Part shown: in pieces, positions 9,587-19,352 of the stretch
How the letters are laid out: each line of letters starts with the position of its first letter
Numbering within the stretch: the stretch's first letter is position 1
Source: Pseudomonas nitroreducens TX1
GTDB taxonomy: Bacteria; Pseudomonadota; Gammaproteobacteria; Pseudomonadales; Pseudomonadaceae
Direction of reading: 5' to 3'
Assembly (NCBI RefSeq): GCF_000313755.1
Contig: NZ_AMZB01000101.1
Span: 1-64,000 of the forward strand
DNA: 64,000 bases
Program-made: the position numbers and the translations under genes
The notes under the pieces: generated by a model
The model's input: the letters and a program-made list of their open reading frames with translations, nothing else
Databases searched by the model: none
What the model was told of the DNA's origin: nothing

Positions 9587-10594
9587 ATGGAAAACCAGTC
9601 GGTGGTACGCATCGGCTCCTACACACTGCCCAACAGACTGATCCTGGCCCCGATGGCCGGCGTCACCGATCGTCCGTTCCGCCAGCTTTGTCGCCGCCTC
9701 GGCGCCGGCATGGTGGTCTCGGAGATGGTCACCAGCGACGTCCGCCTGTGGAACAGCCGCAAGTCGCGCCTGCGCCTGCAGCACGACCACGAGGACCAGC
9801 CACGTTCGGTGCAGATCGCCGGCGGCGACCCGCAGATGCTCGCGGAAGCCGCAAGGTGCAACGTGGAGCTCGGCGCCCAGATCATCGACATCAACATGGG
9901 CTGTCCGGCGAAGAAGGTTTGCAACAAGGCCGCGGGTTCCGCGCTGATGAAGGATGAACGGCTGGTGGCCGACATCCTCGAGGCGGTGGTCGCGGCCGTA
10001 GAGGTTCCCGTCACCCTGAAGATTCGTACCGGTTGGGACCGGTCGAACAAGAACGGTGTGACGGTGGCGCGGATCGCCGAGCAGTCGGGCATTCAGGCGC
10101 TGGCGGTGCACGGCAGGACGCGTGCCGACCTCTACACCGGCGAGGCGGAGTACGAAACCATCGCGGCGATCAAGCAGGCGGTTTCGATTCCGGTCTTCGC
10201 CAATGGTGATATCGATTCGCCGCGCAAGGCACGGCAGGTTTTCGAGCAGACGGGCGTGGATGCCCTGCTGATCGGCCGCGCCGCCCAGGGCAACCCCTGG
10301 ATATTCCGCGAAATCGATCATTACCTGAGCACCGGCGAGCTGCTGCCGGCGCCGAGTCTGCACGAGGTGCAGGGCATCCTGCTCGAGCACCTCGCTGCAT
10401 TGCATGCGTTTTATGGGGAGGAAATGGGTGTGCGAATTGCCCGCAAGCATGTGGGCTGGTACCTCGCAACCCTACCGGGAGCGGCGGAGTTCCGCTCCCA
10501 GTTCAATCGTTTGCAGGACACGGATGCACAGAGCGCCAGCGTCAGGCAGTTCTTCGCCGAGCGCCACAATAACGGAGAAGGGGTGGCCGCATGA
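9587..10594 (+). CDS. dusB: tRNA-dihydrouridine synthase B
   Basis: A 335-residue FMN-dependent TIM-barrel enzyme that reduces uridine to dihydrouridine in tRNA. It carries [18 protein letters not shown] near the N-terminus, the catalytic cysteine in [20 protein letters not shown], and [15 protein letters not shown] plus [15 protein letters not shown] (phosphate-binding region of FMN). The ATG at 9587 gives the family N-terminus. The last four bases overlap the fis start (ATGA), the classic dusB-fis operon arrangement of gammaproteobacteria, implying translational coupling. Confidence 0.96.
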   Translation: MENQSVVRIGSYTLPNRLILAPMAGVTDRPFRQLCRRLGAGMVVSEMVTSDVRLWNSRKSRLRLQHDHEDQPRSVQIAGGDPQMLAEAARCNVELGAQIIDINMGCPAKKVCNKAAGSALMKDERLVADILEAVVAAVEVPVTLKIRTGWDRSNKNGVTVARIAEQSGIQALAVHGRTRADLYTGEAEYETIAAIKQAVSIPVFANGDIDSPRKARQVFEQTGVDALLIGRAAQGNPWIFREIDHYLSTGELLPAPSLHEVQGILLEHLAALHAFYGEEMGVRIARKHVGWYLATLPGAAEFRSQFNRLQDTDAQSASVRQFFAERHNNGEGVAA

Positions 10595-10911
10595 CAACGA
10601 TGACCGAGACATTAGTGAGTGGAATGACACCCGTGAGCGACAACGCCAACCTTAAACAGCACCTGACCACTCCGACGCAGGAGGGCCAGACCCTCCGCGA
10701 CAGCGTGGAAAAGGCGCTGCACAACTATTTCGCCCATCTCGAAGGGCAGCCGGTCACGGACGTGTACAACATGGTGCTTTGCGAAGTCGAAGCACCGCTG
10801 CTGGAAACCGTCATGAACTACGTGAAGGGTAACCAGACCAAAGCCTCCGAACTGCTGGGGCTGAACCGCGGGACCCTGCGCAAGAAACTCAAGCAGTACG
10901 ATCTTCTCTGA
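10591..10911 (+). CDS. fis: DNA-binding protein Fis
   Basis: A 106-residue nucleoid protein that bends DNA and stimulates rRNA and other promoters in fast growth. The C-terminal helix-turn-helix is intact ([20 protein letters not shown], about residues 82-101), as is the preceding dimer core ([15 protein letters not shown]). The start overlaps dusB by four bases. A second ATG at 10624 ([10 protein letters not shown]) could serve as a shorter start of about 95 residues, closer to E. coli Fis. Confidence 0.97.
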   Translation: MTTMTETLVSGMTPVSDNANLKQHLTTPTQEGQTLRDSVEKALHNYFAHLEGQPVTDVYNMVLCEVEAPLLETVMNYVKGNQTKASELLGLNRGTLRKKLKQYDLL

Positions 10912-10998
10912 CAGGTGGCAGGCGCGGGCCCGCGACCTCGAGGTCAGCCGGGCCCGCGCCTGACACGCGAAAAGCCCGAAGCCTTTGTGGAAGCCGCT

Positions 10999-12600
10999 AT
11001 GACCGACCAAACCACCCGCCTGCCCGTCCGCCGTGCGCTGATCAGCGTTTCCGACAAGACCGGCGTCGTCGATTTCGCCCGTGAGCTGGCAGCCCTCGGC
11101 GTGGAGATTCTCTCCACCGGCGGCACCTACAAGCTGCTCAGGGACAACGCCATCGCCGCCGTGGAAGTGGCCGACTACACCGGCTTCCCGGAGATGATGG
11201 ACGGCCGCGTGAAAACCCTGCACCCGAAAGTCCACGGCGGCATCCTCGGTCGTCGCGACATCGACGGCGCGGTGATGCAGGAGCACGGCATCAAGCCGAT
11301 CGACCTGGTCGCGGTCAACCTGTACCCCTTCGCCGCCACCGTGGCCAAACCCGGCTGCACCCTGCCCGACGCCATCGAGAACATCGACATCGGCGGCCCG
11401 ACCATGGTTCGCAGCGCGGCGAAGAACCACAAGGACGTCGCCATCGTGGTCAACTCCACCGACTATGCAGGCGTCATCGCGGCCCTGAAGGACGGAGGCC
11501 TGACCTACGCCCAGCGCTTCAACCTGGCCCTCAAGGCGTTCGAGCACACCTCCGCCTACGACGGCATGATCGCCAACTACCTGGGCACCATCGACCAGGA
11601 CGCCGAGACGCTGTCCACCGAGAATCGCCTGCAGTTCCCGCGCACCTTCAACAGCCAGTTCATCAAGGCCCAGGACATGCGCTACGGCGAGAACCCGCAC
11701 CAGAGCGCGGCGTTCTACGTCGAAGGCGGCGAGGCCAGCGTCTCCACCGCCATCCAGCTGCAGGGCAAGGAGCTGTCGTTCAACAACGTGGCCGACACCG
11801 ACGCCGCGCTGGAATGCGTGAAGAGCTTCGTCAAGCCGGCCTGCGTCATCGTCAAGCACGCCAACCCGTGCGGCGTGGCCGTGGTTCCGGAAAACGAAGG
11901 CGGCATCCGCAAGGCCTATGACCTGGCCTACGCCACCGACACCGAGTCGGCCTTCGGCGGCATCATCGCCTTCAACCGCGAGCTGGACGGCGAGACCGCC
12001 CAGGCCATCGTCGAGCGCCAGTTCGTCGAAGTCATCATCGCCCCGAAAGTCTCCGAAGCCGCCCGCGCCGTGGTTGCCGCCAAGGCCAACGTGCGCCTGC
12101 TGGAATGCGGCGAGTGGCCGGCCGAGCGTCCTGCCGGCTGGGACTTCAAGCGCGTCAACGGCGGCCTGCTGGTACAGAGCCGCGACATCGGCATGATCAC
12201 CGCCGATGACCTGAAGATCGTCACCCAGCGCGCCCCGAGCGAGCAGGAAATCCACGACCTGATCTTCGCCTGGAAAGTCGCCAAGTTCGTGAAATCCAAC
12301 GCCATCGTCTATGCCAAGAACCGCCAGACCGTCGGTGTCGGCGCCGGCCAGATGAGCCGCGTGAACTCCGCCCGTATCGCCGCCATCAAGGCCGAGCACG
12401 CTGGCCTGGAAGTGAAGGGTGCGGTCATGGCCTCCGACGCCTTCTTCCCGTTCCGCGACGGCATCGACAACGCGGCCAAGGCCGGCATCACCGCGGTGAT
12501 CCAGCCGGGTGGCTCGATGCGCGACAACGAAGTGATCGCCGCTGCAGACGAAGCCGGTATTGCCATGGTCTTCACCGGCATGCGCCACTTTAGGCATTAA
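10999..12600 (+). CDS. purH: Bifunctional AICAR transformylase / IMP cyclohydrolase
   Basis: A 533-residue enzyme for the last two steps of IMP synthesis. The N-terminal MGS-like cyclohydrolase domain ([33 protein letters not shown]) is followed by the transformylase domain with [10 protein letters not shown] and [22 protein letters not shown]. The ATG at 10999 gives the usual N-terminus ([17 protein letters not shown]). It is followed by purD after 218 bases, as in many pseudomonads. A perfect 9-base hairpin lies right behind the stop. Confidence 0.97.
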   Translation: MTDQTTRLPVRRALISVSDKTGVVDFARELAALGVEILSTGGTYKLLRDNAIAAVEVADYTGFPEMMDGRVKTLHPKVHGGILGRRDIDGAVMQEHGIKPIDLVAVNLYPFAATVAKPGCTLPDAIENIDIGGPTMVRSAAKNHKDVAIVVNSTDYAGVIAALKDGGLTYAQRFNLALKAFEHTSAYDGMIANYLGTIDQDAETLSTENRLQFPRTFNSQFIKAQDMRYGENPHQSAAFYVEGGEASVSTAIQLQGKELSFNNVADTDAALECVKSFVKPACVIVKHANPCGVAVVPENEGGIRKAYDLAYATDTESAFGGIIAFNRELDGETAQAIVERQFVEVIIAPKVSEAARAVVAAKANVRLLECGEWPAERPAGWDFKRVNGGLLVQSRDIGMITADDLKIVTQRAPSEQEIHDLIFAWKVAKFVKSNAIVYAKNRQTVGVGAGQMSRVNSARIAAIKAEHAGLEVKGAVMASDAFFPFRDGIDNAAKAGITAVIQPGGSMRDNEVIAAADEAGIAMVFTGMRHFRH

Positions 12601-12604
12601 CCGG

Positions 12605-12628
12605 GACGGCCGCACTGTAGCGGCCGTC
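12605..12628 (+). terminator. Hairpin after purH
   Basis: GACGGCCGC-N6-GCGGCCGTC is a perfect 9-base stem only four bases after the purH stop. The following bases (TACTGCG) contain no T tract, so termination would be weak or the stem may protect the transcript end. Confidence 0.5.
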
Positions 12629-12750
12629 TACTGCGTTGCGGACGACTTCACCAATGCTCATTGCCAATAGGCAACTCCGCTTGTCGAAGCCGTCCGCGCC
12701 TTGCATCCAGCCACTCCATTGCGCCCTCGCACAGGCTGGAAAAAAGCTCT

Positions 12751-12783
12751 CGTAGGTTGGGTGGAGCGAAGCGATACCCGACA
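12751..12783. repeat. REP-type palindrome between purH and purD
   Basis: GTTGGGT...GATACCCGAC around a GGAGCGAAGCG core. The core pattern (GTAGGTTGGGT...AGCGAAGCGATACCC) resembles dispersed intergenic repeats of pseudomonads. Only one copy was seen in this window, so its repeat status rests on resemblance. Confidence 0.45.
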
Positions 12784-12818
12784 ATCCGGCCAAGCCGGAA
12801 CTGTTCAGGAGATTTCCA

Positions 12819-14108
12819 ATGAACGTACTCATCATCGGCAGCGGCGGTCGCGAGCACGCGCTGGCCTGGAAGGTCGCGCAGGATTCGCGCGTGCAGAAGG
12901 TCTTCGTCGCGCCGGGCAACGCCGGCACCGCTACCGAAGCCAAGTGCGAGAACGTCGCCATCGACGTGCTGGCCCTGGAAGAGCTGGCCGACTTCGCCGC
13001 GAAGAACGTGCAGCTGACCATAGTCGGCCCCGAGGCCCCGCTGGTCAAAGGCGTGGTCGACCTGTTCCGCGCCCGCGGCCTGGACATCTTCGGCCCCACC
13101 GCCGGCGCCGCCCAGCTGGAAGGCTCCAAGGCCTTCACCAAGGACTTCCTCGCGCGCCACAAGATCCCCACCGCCGACTACCAGAACTTCACCGAAGTCG
13201 AGCCGGCGCTGGCCTACCTGAAGGAGAAAGGCGCGCCCATCGTGATCAAGGCCGACGGCCTGGCCGCGGGCAAGGGCGTGATCGTCGCCATGACCCTAGC
13301 CGAAGCCGAAGACGCCGTGCGCGACATGCTCGCCGGCAACGCCTTCGGTGACGCCGGTTCGCGCGTGGTGATCGAGGAATTCCTCGACGGTGAGGAAGCC
13401 AGCTTCATCGTCATGGTCGACGGCCAGAACGTGCTGCCCATGGCCACCAGCCAGGACCACAAGCGCGTCGGCGACGGCGATACCGGCCCGAACACCGGCG
13501 GCATGGGTGCGTACTCCCCCGCTCCGGTGGTGACTGCCGACGTGCACCAGCGCGTAATGGACGAAGTGATCTACCCGACCGTGCGCGGCATGGCCGAGGA
13601 AGGCAACGTCTACACCGGCTTCCTCTACGCCGGCCTGATGATCGACAAGAGCGGCGCGCCGAAGGTCATCGAGTTCAACTGCCGCTTCGGCGACCCGGAA
13701 ACCCAGCCGATCATGGTCCGCCTCGAATCGTCCCTGGTCCTGCTGGTCGAGGCCGCCCTGGCCAAGGCGCTGGACAAGGTCGAAGCCACCTGGGACCCGC
13801 GTCCCACCGTGGGTGTCGTATTGGCCGCCGGCGGCTACCCGGGCGACTACGCCAAGGGTGACGTCATCGAGGGCCTGGACGAAGCCGCCAAGCTCGACGG
13901 CAAGGTGTTCCACGCCGGTACCGCGCTGAAGGACGGCCAGGTCGTCACCAGCGGCGGCCGCGTGCTGTGCGCCACCGCCATCGGCCCGAGCGTTTCCTCG
14001 GCCCAGGAGCAGGCTTATCGCCTGGCCGAGAAGGTCCGCTGGAACGGCAGCTTCTACCGCAAGGACATCGGCTATCGCGCCATCGCTCGCGAACGCGGCG
14101 AGGGCTGA
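12819..14108 (+). CDS. purD: Phosphoribosylamine-glycine ligase
   Basis: A 429-residue ATP-grasp enzyme that joins glycine to phosphoribosylamine in purine synthesis. It begins MNVLIIGSGGREHALAWKVA, and carries the ATP-binding segment IVIKADGLAAGKGVIVA and the family block NTGGMGAYSPAP, then FNCRFGDPETQPIM. Length is normal. It follows purH, and its transcript is followed by a 13-base perfect stem-loop at 14117-14146. Confidence 0.97.
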   Translation: MNVLIIGSGGREHALAWKVAQDSRVQKVFVAPGNAGTATEAKCENVAIDVLALEELADFAAKNVQLTIVGPEAPLVKGVVDLFRARGLDIFGPTAGAAQLEGSKAFTKDFLARHKIPTADYQNFTEVEPALAYLKEKGAPIVIKADGLAAGKGVIVAMTLAEAEDAVRDMLAGNAFGDAGSRVVIEEFLDGEEASFIVMVDGQNVLPMATSQDHKRVGDGDTGPNTGGMGAYSPAPVVTADVHQRVMDEVIYPTVRGMAEEGNVYTGFLYAGLMIDKSGAPKVIEFNCRFGDPETQPIMVRLESSLVLLVEAALAKALDKVEATWDPRPTVGVVLAAGGYPGDYAKGDVIEGLDEAAKLDGKVFHAGTALKDGQVVTSGGRVLCATAIGPSVSSAQEQAYRLAEKVRWNGSFYRKDIGYRAIARERGEG

Positions 14109-14116
14109 TCCGACGG

Positions 14117-14146
14117 GCGGAGGCATCCGCTGTCGGATGCCTCCGC
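14117..14146 (+). terminator. Strong hairpin after purD
   Basis: GCGGAGGCATCCG-N4-CGGATGCCTCCGC is a perfect 13-base stem, 8 bases after the purD stop. No U tract follows. It separates purD from retS. Confidence 0.65.
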
Positions 14147-14197
14147 TACCCTGATCCGCGCGTGCACGGGTGGATTCCGGGCCTCAGTACACTTGGC

Positions 14198-14203
14198 TAT
14201 AAT
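14198..14203 (+). promoter_or_regulatory. Perfect -10 hexamer upstream of retS
   Basis: TATAAT lies 30 bases before the chosen retS start. At 17-base spacing the -35 position reads TTCCGG, a poor match, so an activator or an extended -10 may compensate (TTGGC precedes the hexamer). Confidence 0.5.
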
Positions 14204-14233
14204 TCGACCACTCACTACCGAAGGGACTTCGCC

Positions 14234-17095
14234 GTGCGTCGGCTCTGGATTGCCATAGGACTGCTCATCAGCCTCGTGCTGCTGTTGCCTGCGCTGGCTG
14301 CGTCGAGTAATGGCGATGCAACCCTGGCGGCGCAGTCCGTTGTTCTGCGTGATACCTCGACGCCGCCTCCACCGGCCGCGCAGTGGAACGTCCTGCGCGA
14401 CGAGAGCGCGCAACTGCAGATCGCCGACGTCCTGCAACGCAAACAGCAATTCTTCCCGCTCGACAAACACTCCTTCATCTACCCCGCCAGTTCCCAGGCC
14501 GTCTGGCTGCAAGTGCAACTGCCGGCGCAGCAGCGCCCCAGCTGGCTGTGGATCTTCGCCCCGCGCGTTCAGTACCTCGATTACTACCTGGTGCAGGACG
14601 GTCGGCTGCAAAAGCAGCTGCACACCGGGGAACTCCGGCCGTTCCAGGAGCGCCCGCTGCCTTCGCGTTCCTATCTCTTCGCGCTGCCTACCGATGGCCA
14701 GCCGATGACGCTCTACGTGCGGATGACCTCCAACCATCCGCTGATGGCCTGGTTCGAACAGATCGACGACGCCGGCCTGGTGGCCCTGGAGCGGCCGGCA
14801 TACTTCTTCGGCATGCTCCTGGGCGCCATGCTCCTGCTGATGCTGTACAACCTCACCCGCTTCGCCTACATGCGCGGCAGCACCAGCAGCCTCTGGCTGG
14901 CGGCGATGCATGGGTCGCTGGCGCTTTGCGCCGCCGCCAACCTGGGGCTGGTGGCCTTCGCCCTGCCCTGGCTGACGTTCAACCAGTCGCTGGTTGCCGA
15001 CCTGGGGGCCCTGGGTGCCGCTGTCTGCCTGCTGGGTTTTGCGGCCAGCTTCTTCCGCGGCACCGTGAACAGCCCGCTCAATCGCCTGCTCCACGCCGAG
15101 GCACTGGCAATCCTGCTGATCGGCATGCTCATCGCCTTCACCCAGGTGTTCTGGTTCAGCTGGCTGGTCTACCTGCTGGTGATCCTCTGCTCGCTCAGTG
15201 TGCCGCTGGTGGCCGCCTGGCACTGGTACCACGGCTACCGCCCGGCTCGCCTGGTCACCATCGGCATGCTGGTATTCAACAGTGGCTTCCTGGTGTTCCT
15301 GCCGGTTCTGTTCGGCACCCACCAGCTGGAGCCGGGCTGGCTGGTACTGGGCGTCTTCAGCTTCGCCACCCTCGCCGGTTTCATCCTCAGCGTGTCGCTT
15401 ACCGAGCGCCAGCGCCTGCTGCAGCAGCTCAACCTGCAGCAGCGCACCAGCGAGGCGGCTCATGCGGCGGAGTTGCAGGCCAAGGGCGACTTCCTGGCCA
15501 AGATCAGCCACGAGATCCGCACCCCCATGAACGGGGTGCTGGGCATGACCGAGTTGCTGCTCGGCACCCCGCTCTCGGCCAAGCAGCGCGATTACGTGCA
15601 GACCATCCACAGTGCGGGCAACGAACTGCTGTCGCTGATCAACGAGATTCTCGACATCTCCAAGCTGGAGTCCGGACAGATCGAGCTGGACGAGGTGCAG
15701 TTCGACCTCGGCGCGCTGATCGAGGACTGCCTGGCGATCTTCCGCGCCAAGGCCGAGCAGCAGAAAGTCGAACTGATCAGTTTCACCCAGCCGCAGGTGC
15801 CGCGCATCGTCAGCGGCGACCCGACACGCCTGCGCCAGGCCGTACTGAGCCTGCTGGACAACGCCTTCAAGCAGACCGACGAGGGCGAGATTCTGCTCGT
15901 CGTCGCCCTCGACGGCCCAACAGAGCGTCCGCGCCTGCGCATCGCCGTGCAGGACAGCGGCCGACCGCTGGACAGCGCCGACCGCCAGGCGCTGCTCACC
16001 GCCGAGCTGCACAGCCGCGACTTCCTCTCCGCCACCCGCATCAGCAGCCGCCTTGGCCTGATCATCGCGCGCCAGCTGATCCGCCTGATGTCCGGCGACT
16101 TTGGCATCGAGAGCGGTATCGAAAGCGGCCAAGGCGCCGAAGGCGCCGGCAACCTGTTGTGGCTCAGCCTGCCGCTGGACCCGCAGCAGATCGACCAGGC
16201 CGGCGCCGACCTCGACGGTCCGTTGCAGGGCGCCCGCCTGCTGGTGGTGGACGACAACCAGACCTGCCGCAAGGTGGTGGTGCAGCAGTGCAGCGCCTGG
16301 GGCATGAACGTCAGCGCGGTGTCCTCGGGCAAGGAAGCGCTGGCCCAACTGCGCACCAAGGCGCACCTGCGCGAATACTTCGACGTGGTCCTGCTCGACC
16401 AGGACATGCCCGGCATGACCGGCATGCAGCTGGCCACCAAGATCCAGGAAGACCCGAATATCAACCACGACCTCCTGCTGATCATGCTCACGGGTATCAG
16501 CAATGCGCCGAGCAAGATCATCGCGCGCAATGCGGGCATCAAGCGCATCCTCGCCAAGCCGGTGGCCGGTTACACGCTCAAGGCGACCCTCGCCGAAGAA
16601 CTGTCGCAGCGCGGCCCGAGCGGCGTGAGCAACTACCTCGCGCCGGCCAGCGAGCCGGTGTCCAACGTGCCGCCGACCGACTTCCGCATCCTCGTCGCCG
16701 AGGACAACAGCATCTCCACCAAGGTCATCCGCGGCATGCTGAGCAAGCTCAACCTGCAGCCCGATACCGCCAGCAACGGTGAGGAAGCGCTGGCGGCGAT
16801 GAAGTCCACCCAGTACGACCTGGTGCTGATGGACTGCGAGATGCCGGTACTCGACGGTTTCTCCGCCACCGAACGACTGCGCGCCTGGGAAGCCAGCGAG
16901 CAGCGCCCGCACACCCCGGTGGTGGCGCTCACCGCGCACATCCTCAGCGAGCACAAGGAGCGCGCGCGGCTGGTCGGCATGGACGGCCACATGGCCAAGC
17001 CGGTGGAGCTGTCGCAACTGCGCGAGCTGGTGGCCTACTGGGTCGGCGAACGCGATCGCCGCCTGCGCCAGCAGAGCGATGCGCTGCCGTCCTGA
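14234..17095 (+). CDS. retS: Hybrid sensor kinase RetS
   Basis: A 953-residue hybrid sensor that in P. aeruginosa antagonises GacS and so switches between acute virulence and biofilm programmes. Visible in order: an N-terminal signal/anchor; a periplasmic 7TMR-DISMED2 sensor (about residues 50-190); a seven-helix 7TM-DISM membrane part (about 190-400); an HK domain with HEIRTP (His426) and N-box LLDNAFKQ; a first receiver (ARLLVVDDNQ, Asp722 in LLDQDMPGM); and a second receiver (FRILVAEDNS, Asp867 in LMDCEMPVLDG). All phospho-residues are kept. The GTG at 14234 is preceded by AAGGGA at good spacing and places every key residue nine positions later than in the 942-residue PAO1 protein as I recall it. 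Confidence 0.93.
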   Translation: MRRLWIAIGLLISLVLLLPALAASSNGDATLAAQSVVLRDTSTPPPPAAQWNVLRDESAQLQIADVLQRKQQFFPLDKHSFIYPASSQAVWLQVQLPAQQRPSWLWIFAPRVQYLDYYLVQDGRLQKQLHTGELRPFQERPLPSRSYLFALPTDGQPMTLYVRMTSNHPLMAWFEQIDDAGLVALERPAYFFGMLLGAMLLLMLYNLTRFAYMRGSTSSLWLAAMHGSLALCAAANLGLVAFALPWLTFNQSLVADLGALGAAVCLLGFAASFFRGTVNSPLNRLLHAEALAILLIGMLIAFTQVFWFSWLVYLLVILCSLSVPLVAAWHWYHGYRPARLVTIGMLVFNSGFLVFLPVLFGTHQLEPGWLVLGVFSFATLAGFILSVSLTERQRLLQQLNLQQRTSEAAHAAELQAKGDFLAKISHEIRTPMNGVLGMTELLLGTPLSAKQRDYVQTIHSAGNELLSLINEILDISKLESGQIELDEVQFDLGALIEDCLAIFRAKAEQQKVELISFTQPQVPRIVSGDPTRLRQAVLSLLDNAFKQTDEGEILLVVALDGPTERPRLRIAVQDSGRPLDSADRQALLTAELHSRDFLSATRISSRLGLIIARQLIRLMSGDFGIESGIESGQGAEGAGNLLWLSLPLDPQQIDQAGADLDGPLQGARLLVVDDNQTCRKVVVQQCSAWGMNVSAVSSGKEALAQLRTKAHLREYFDVVLLDQDMPGMTGMQLATKIQEDPNINHDLLLIMLTGISNAPSKIIARNAGIKRILAKPVAGYTLKATLAEELSQRGPSGVSNYLAPASEPVSNVPPTDFRILVAEDNSISTKVIRGMLSKLNLQPDTASNGEEALAAMKSTQYDLVLMDCEMPVLDGFSATERLRAWEASEQRPHTPVVALTAHILSEHKERARLVGMDGHMAKPVELSQLRELVAYWVGERDRRLRQQSDALPS

Positions 17096-17235
17096 TCCCG
17101 CCCTTCCGCCCGTCATATCCCTGGCGTAGGAGCCCGATAGACCGAGCGGGCATTTGCCCCGCCGCAATGCCTCCCGCCGTGCCACCCGCTATGCTGTGCC
17201 CTGCCGCGCCCTCTCAATCCGGACGAGTCGTTCCC

Positions 17236-17826
17236 ATGCAAGTGATGTTCAGCGTGTACCTGAAGATGCTGGTGCTCTACAGCCCGTTCTTCGTCCTTTC
17301 CTGCTTCATCAGCCTGAACCGCGGCTTCGCCCCGCGCGACCGCAAGCGCATGGCCTGGCGCGTGGCCCTGGCGGCGTTGATCGCCAGCGTGCTGCTGTAC
17401 CTGTTCGGGCGCTATATCTTCACCCTGTTCGGCATCACCGCCGACGCCTTCCGCATCGGCGCGGGCAGCGTGCTGTTCATCTCCGCGCTGGGCATGGCCC
17501 AGGGTCGTTCGGCGGTGCAGGCGGACAACGTGCAGCAGGACGTCACCATAGTCCCGCTGACCATTCCCATCACAGTCGGCCCGGGCACCATTGGCGCACT
17601 GCTGGTGATGGGCGTGAACCAGGACTGGGAGCACAAGCTGCTGGCCATGGCGGCGATATTCCTCGCCTGCCTGACGGTGGGCGTCACGCTCTACCTGTCC
17701 GACAAGATCGAGAAGGTCCTCGGCGAGCAGGGCCTGATGATCGTCAGCCGCCTGATGGGCCTGTTCGTCTGCGCCCTCGCCGCGCAGATCATCATGACCG
17801 GCGTGCGCGGCTACTTCATTCCCTAG
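17236..17826 (+). CDS. MarC-family inner-membrane protein
   Basis: A 196-residue polytopic membrane protein of the MarC/UPF0056 family, with about six hydrophobic segments and the family features SCFISLNRGFAPRDRKRMAWR, GAGSVLFISALGMAQGR and VPLTIPITVGPGTIG. The function of the family is not established; MarC was once linked to antibiotic resistance but that has been withdrawn. The ATG at 17236 was preferred over an upstream one at 17167, whose extra residues are not hydrophobic. The gene sits between retS and the urea transporter, as in P. aeruginosa. Confidence 0.85.
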   Translation: MQVMFSVYLKMLVLYSPFFVLSCFISLNRGFAPRDRKRMAWRVALAALIASVLLYLFGRYIFTLFGITADAFRIGAGSVLFISALGMAQGRSAVQADNVQQDVTIVPLTIPITVGPGTIGALLVMGVNQDWEHKLLAMAAIFLACLTVGVTLYLSDKIEKVLGEQGLMIVSRLMGLFVCALAAQIIMTGVRGYFIP

Positions 17827-17831
17827 CCACG

Positions 17832-17848
17832 CGCACCTTTGGGGAGCA
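17832..17848 (+). promoter_or_regulatory. NtrC-like site 1 upstream of urtA
   Basis: CGCACC-TTTGG-GGAGCA compares with the NtrC consensus TGCACC-N5-GGTGCA with five of six matches in each half. It lies about 120 bases upstream of the sigma-54 promoter at 17955, a normal enhancer distance. Confidence 0.5.
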
Positions 17849-17870
17849 TCGCGCAGCAAAGCGTGTTCAA

Positions 17871-17887
17871 CGCACCAAAGCTGCGCA
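17871..17887 (+). promoter_or_regulatory. NtrC-like site 2 upstream of urtA
   Basis: CGCACC-AAAGC-TGCGCA has five of six and four of six matches to the NtrC half-sites. It is centred 39 bases from site 1, on nearly the same helical face, as expected for a paired enhancer. Confidence 0.45.
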
Positions 17888-17954
17888 CTGAAAAACCTCA
17901 TCATCACGACAGAAAATCGCGTGCAGCCCATCTGCGCCAAGGCTTTTGCCTGTT

Positions 17955-17969
17955 TGGCACGGATGCTGC
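17955..17969 (+). promoter_or_regulatory. Sigma-54 promoter of urtA
   Basis: TGGCACGGATGCTGC matches the -24/-12 consensus TGGCACG-N4-TTGC except for one T-to-C change; the invariant GG and GC are present at exact spacing. It lies 97 bases before the urtA start codon. Together with the two NtrC-like sites it indicates nitrogen-limitation control of urea uptake. Confidence 0.75.
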
Positions 17970-18066
17970 GATGGCAGCTTCGATCCGGTCCACGGATCGC
18001 CCCATTTCCGGGGAAGCTGCCGCACCGGCAACTCCCCGCCCCTGGATAGCCAAGGAGGCTGCCGCG

Positions 18067-19335
18067 ATGAAACGTCGTCCGCTGTTGAAAAGTACGCTGG
18101 CCATGAGCGCCCTGCTGCTCACCGGTCTGTTCCCGTTCAGCTCCCAGGCCGCCGAGACCATCAAGGTCGGCATCCTGCATTCGCTGTCCGGCACCATGGC
18201 GATCTCCGAGACCTCGCTCAAGGACATGGCGTTGATGACCATCGACGAGATCAACGCTAAGGGCGGAGTGAACGGCAAGAAGCTCGAGGCGGTAGTGGTC
18301 GACCCGGCCTCCAACTGGCCGCTGTTCGCCGAGAAAGCGCGCCAGCTGCTGACCCAGGACAAGGTCGCGGTGGTCTTCGGCTGCTGGACCAGCGTGTCGC
18401 GCAAATCGGTGTTGCCGGTATTCGAGGAACTCAACGGCCTGCTGTTCTACCCGGTGCAGTACGAGGGTGAAGAAATGTCGCCCAACGTCTTCTACACCGG
18501 TGCCGCACCGAACCAGCAGGCCATCCCGGCCGTGGAATACCTGATGAGCGAGGACGGCGGCGCCGCCAAGCGCTTCTTCCTGCTGGGCACCGACTACGTC
18601 TACCCGCGCACCACCAACAAGATCCTGCGCGCCTTCCTGCACAGCAAGGGCGTGGCCGACAAGGACATCCAGGAGGTCTACACGCCGTTCGGCCACAGCG
18701 ACTATCAAACCATCGTCGCCGACATCAAGAAGTTCTCCGCCGGCGGCAAGACCGCGGTGATCTCCACCGTCAACGGCGACTCCAACGTGCCCTTCTACAA
18801 GGAGCTGGCCAACCAGGGCCTGGAAGCCACCGAAGTGCCGGTGGTGGCCTTCTCCGTGGGCGAGGAAGAACTGCGCGGCATCGACACCAAGCCGCTGGTG
18901 GGCAACCTGGCGGCGTGGAACTACTTCGAATCGGTGAAGAACCCGGAGAACAGCAAGTTCGTCGCTGACTGGAAGGCCTACGCCAAGGCCAGGAACCTGC
19001 CCAACTACAGCACCGCCGTGACCAACGACCCGATGGAGGCCACCTACGTCGGCATCCACATGTGGGCGCAGGCCGTGCAGAAGGCCGGCAGCACCGACGT
19101 GGACAAGGTCCGCGAGGCCATGGGCGGGCAGACCTTCAAGGCGCCGTCGGGCTTCACCCTGACCATGGACAAGACCAACCACCACCTGCACAAGCCGGTG
19201 ATGATCGGCGAGATCGAGGACAACGGTCAGTTCAACGTGGTCTGGAAGACCCCCGAGCCGATCCGCGCCCAGCCGTGGAGCCCGTTCATTCCGGGCAACG
19301 ACAAGAAGCCGGATTACGCGGTGCGCAGCAACTGA
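18067..19335 (+). CDS. urtA: Urea ABC transporter, periplasmic substrate-binding protein
   Basis: A 422-residue periplasmic binding protein of the branched-chain amino-acid/amide type, first component of the high-affinity urea transporter UrtABCDE. After a signal peptide (RRPLLKST start, cut after SSQA) it shows IKVGILHSLSGTMAISE and the urea-specific family block VFGCWTSVSRKSVLPVFEE. The ATG at 18067 is preceded by AGGAGG. The frame is open upstream to 17839 but that part covers the promoter elements. It is the first gene of the urt cluster, with urtB 240 bases on after a pair of inverted repeats. Confidence 0.96.
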   Translation: MKRRPLLKSTLAMSALLLTGLFPFSSQAAETIKVGILHSLSGTMAISETSLKDMALMTIDEINAKGGVNGKKLEAVVVDPASNWPLFAEKARQLLTQDKVAVVFGCWTSVSRKSVLPVFEELNGLLFYPVQYEGEEMSPNVFYTGAAPNQQAIPAVEYLMSEDGGAAKRFFLLGTDYVYPRTTNKILRAFLHSKGVADKDIQEVYTPFGHSDYQTIVADIKKFSAGGKTAVISTVNGDSNVPFYKELANQGLEATEVPVVAFSVGEEELRGIDTKPLVGNLAAWNYFESVKNPENSKFVADWKAYAKARNLPNYSTAVTNDPMEATYVGIHMWAQAVQKAGSTDVDKVREAMGGQTFKAPSGFTLTMDKTNHHLHKPVMIGEIEDNGQFNVVWKTPEPIRAQPWSPFIPGNDKKPDYAVRSN

Positions 19336-19352
19336 TCCGGAGCGGGCTGCAG

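Noticed and set aside
14072-17185. A 1037-codon open frame on the minus strand opposite retS
   Set aside because: It is rich in His, Gln, Arg, Ala and Gly with no domain signature, while the plus strand encodes a complete RetS with all catalytic residues. It is a GC-rich shadow frame.
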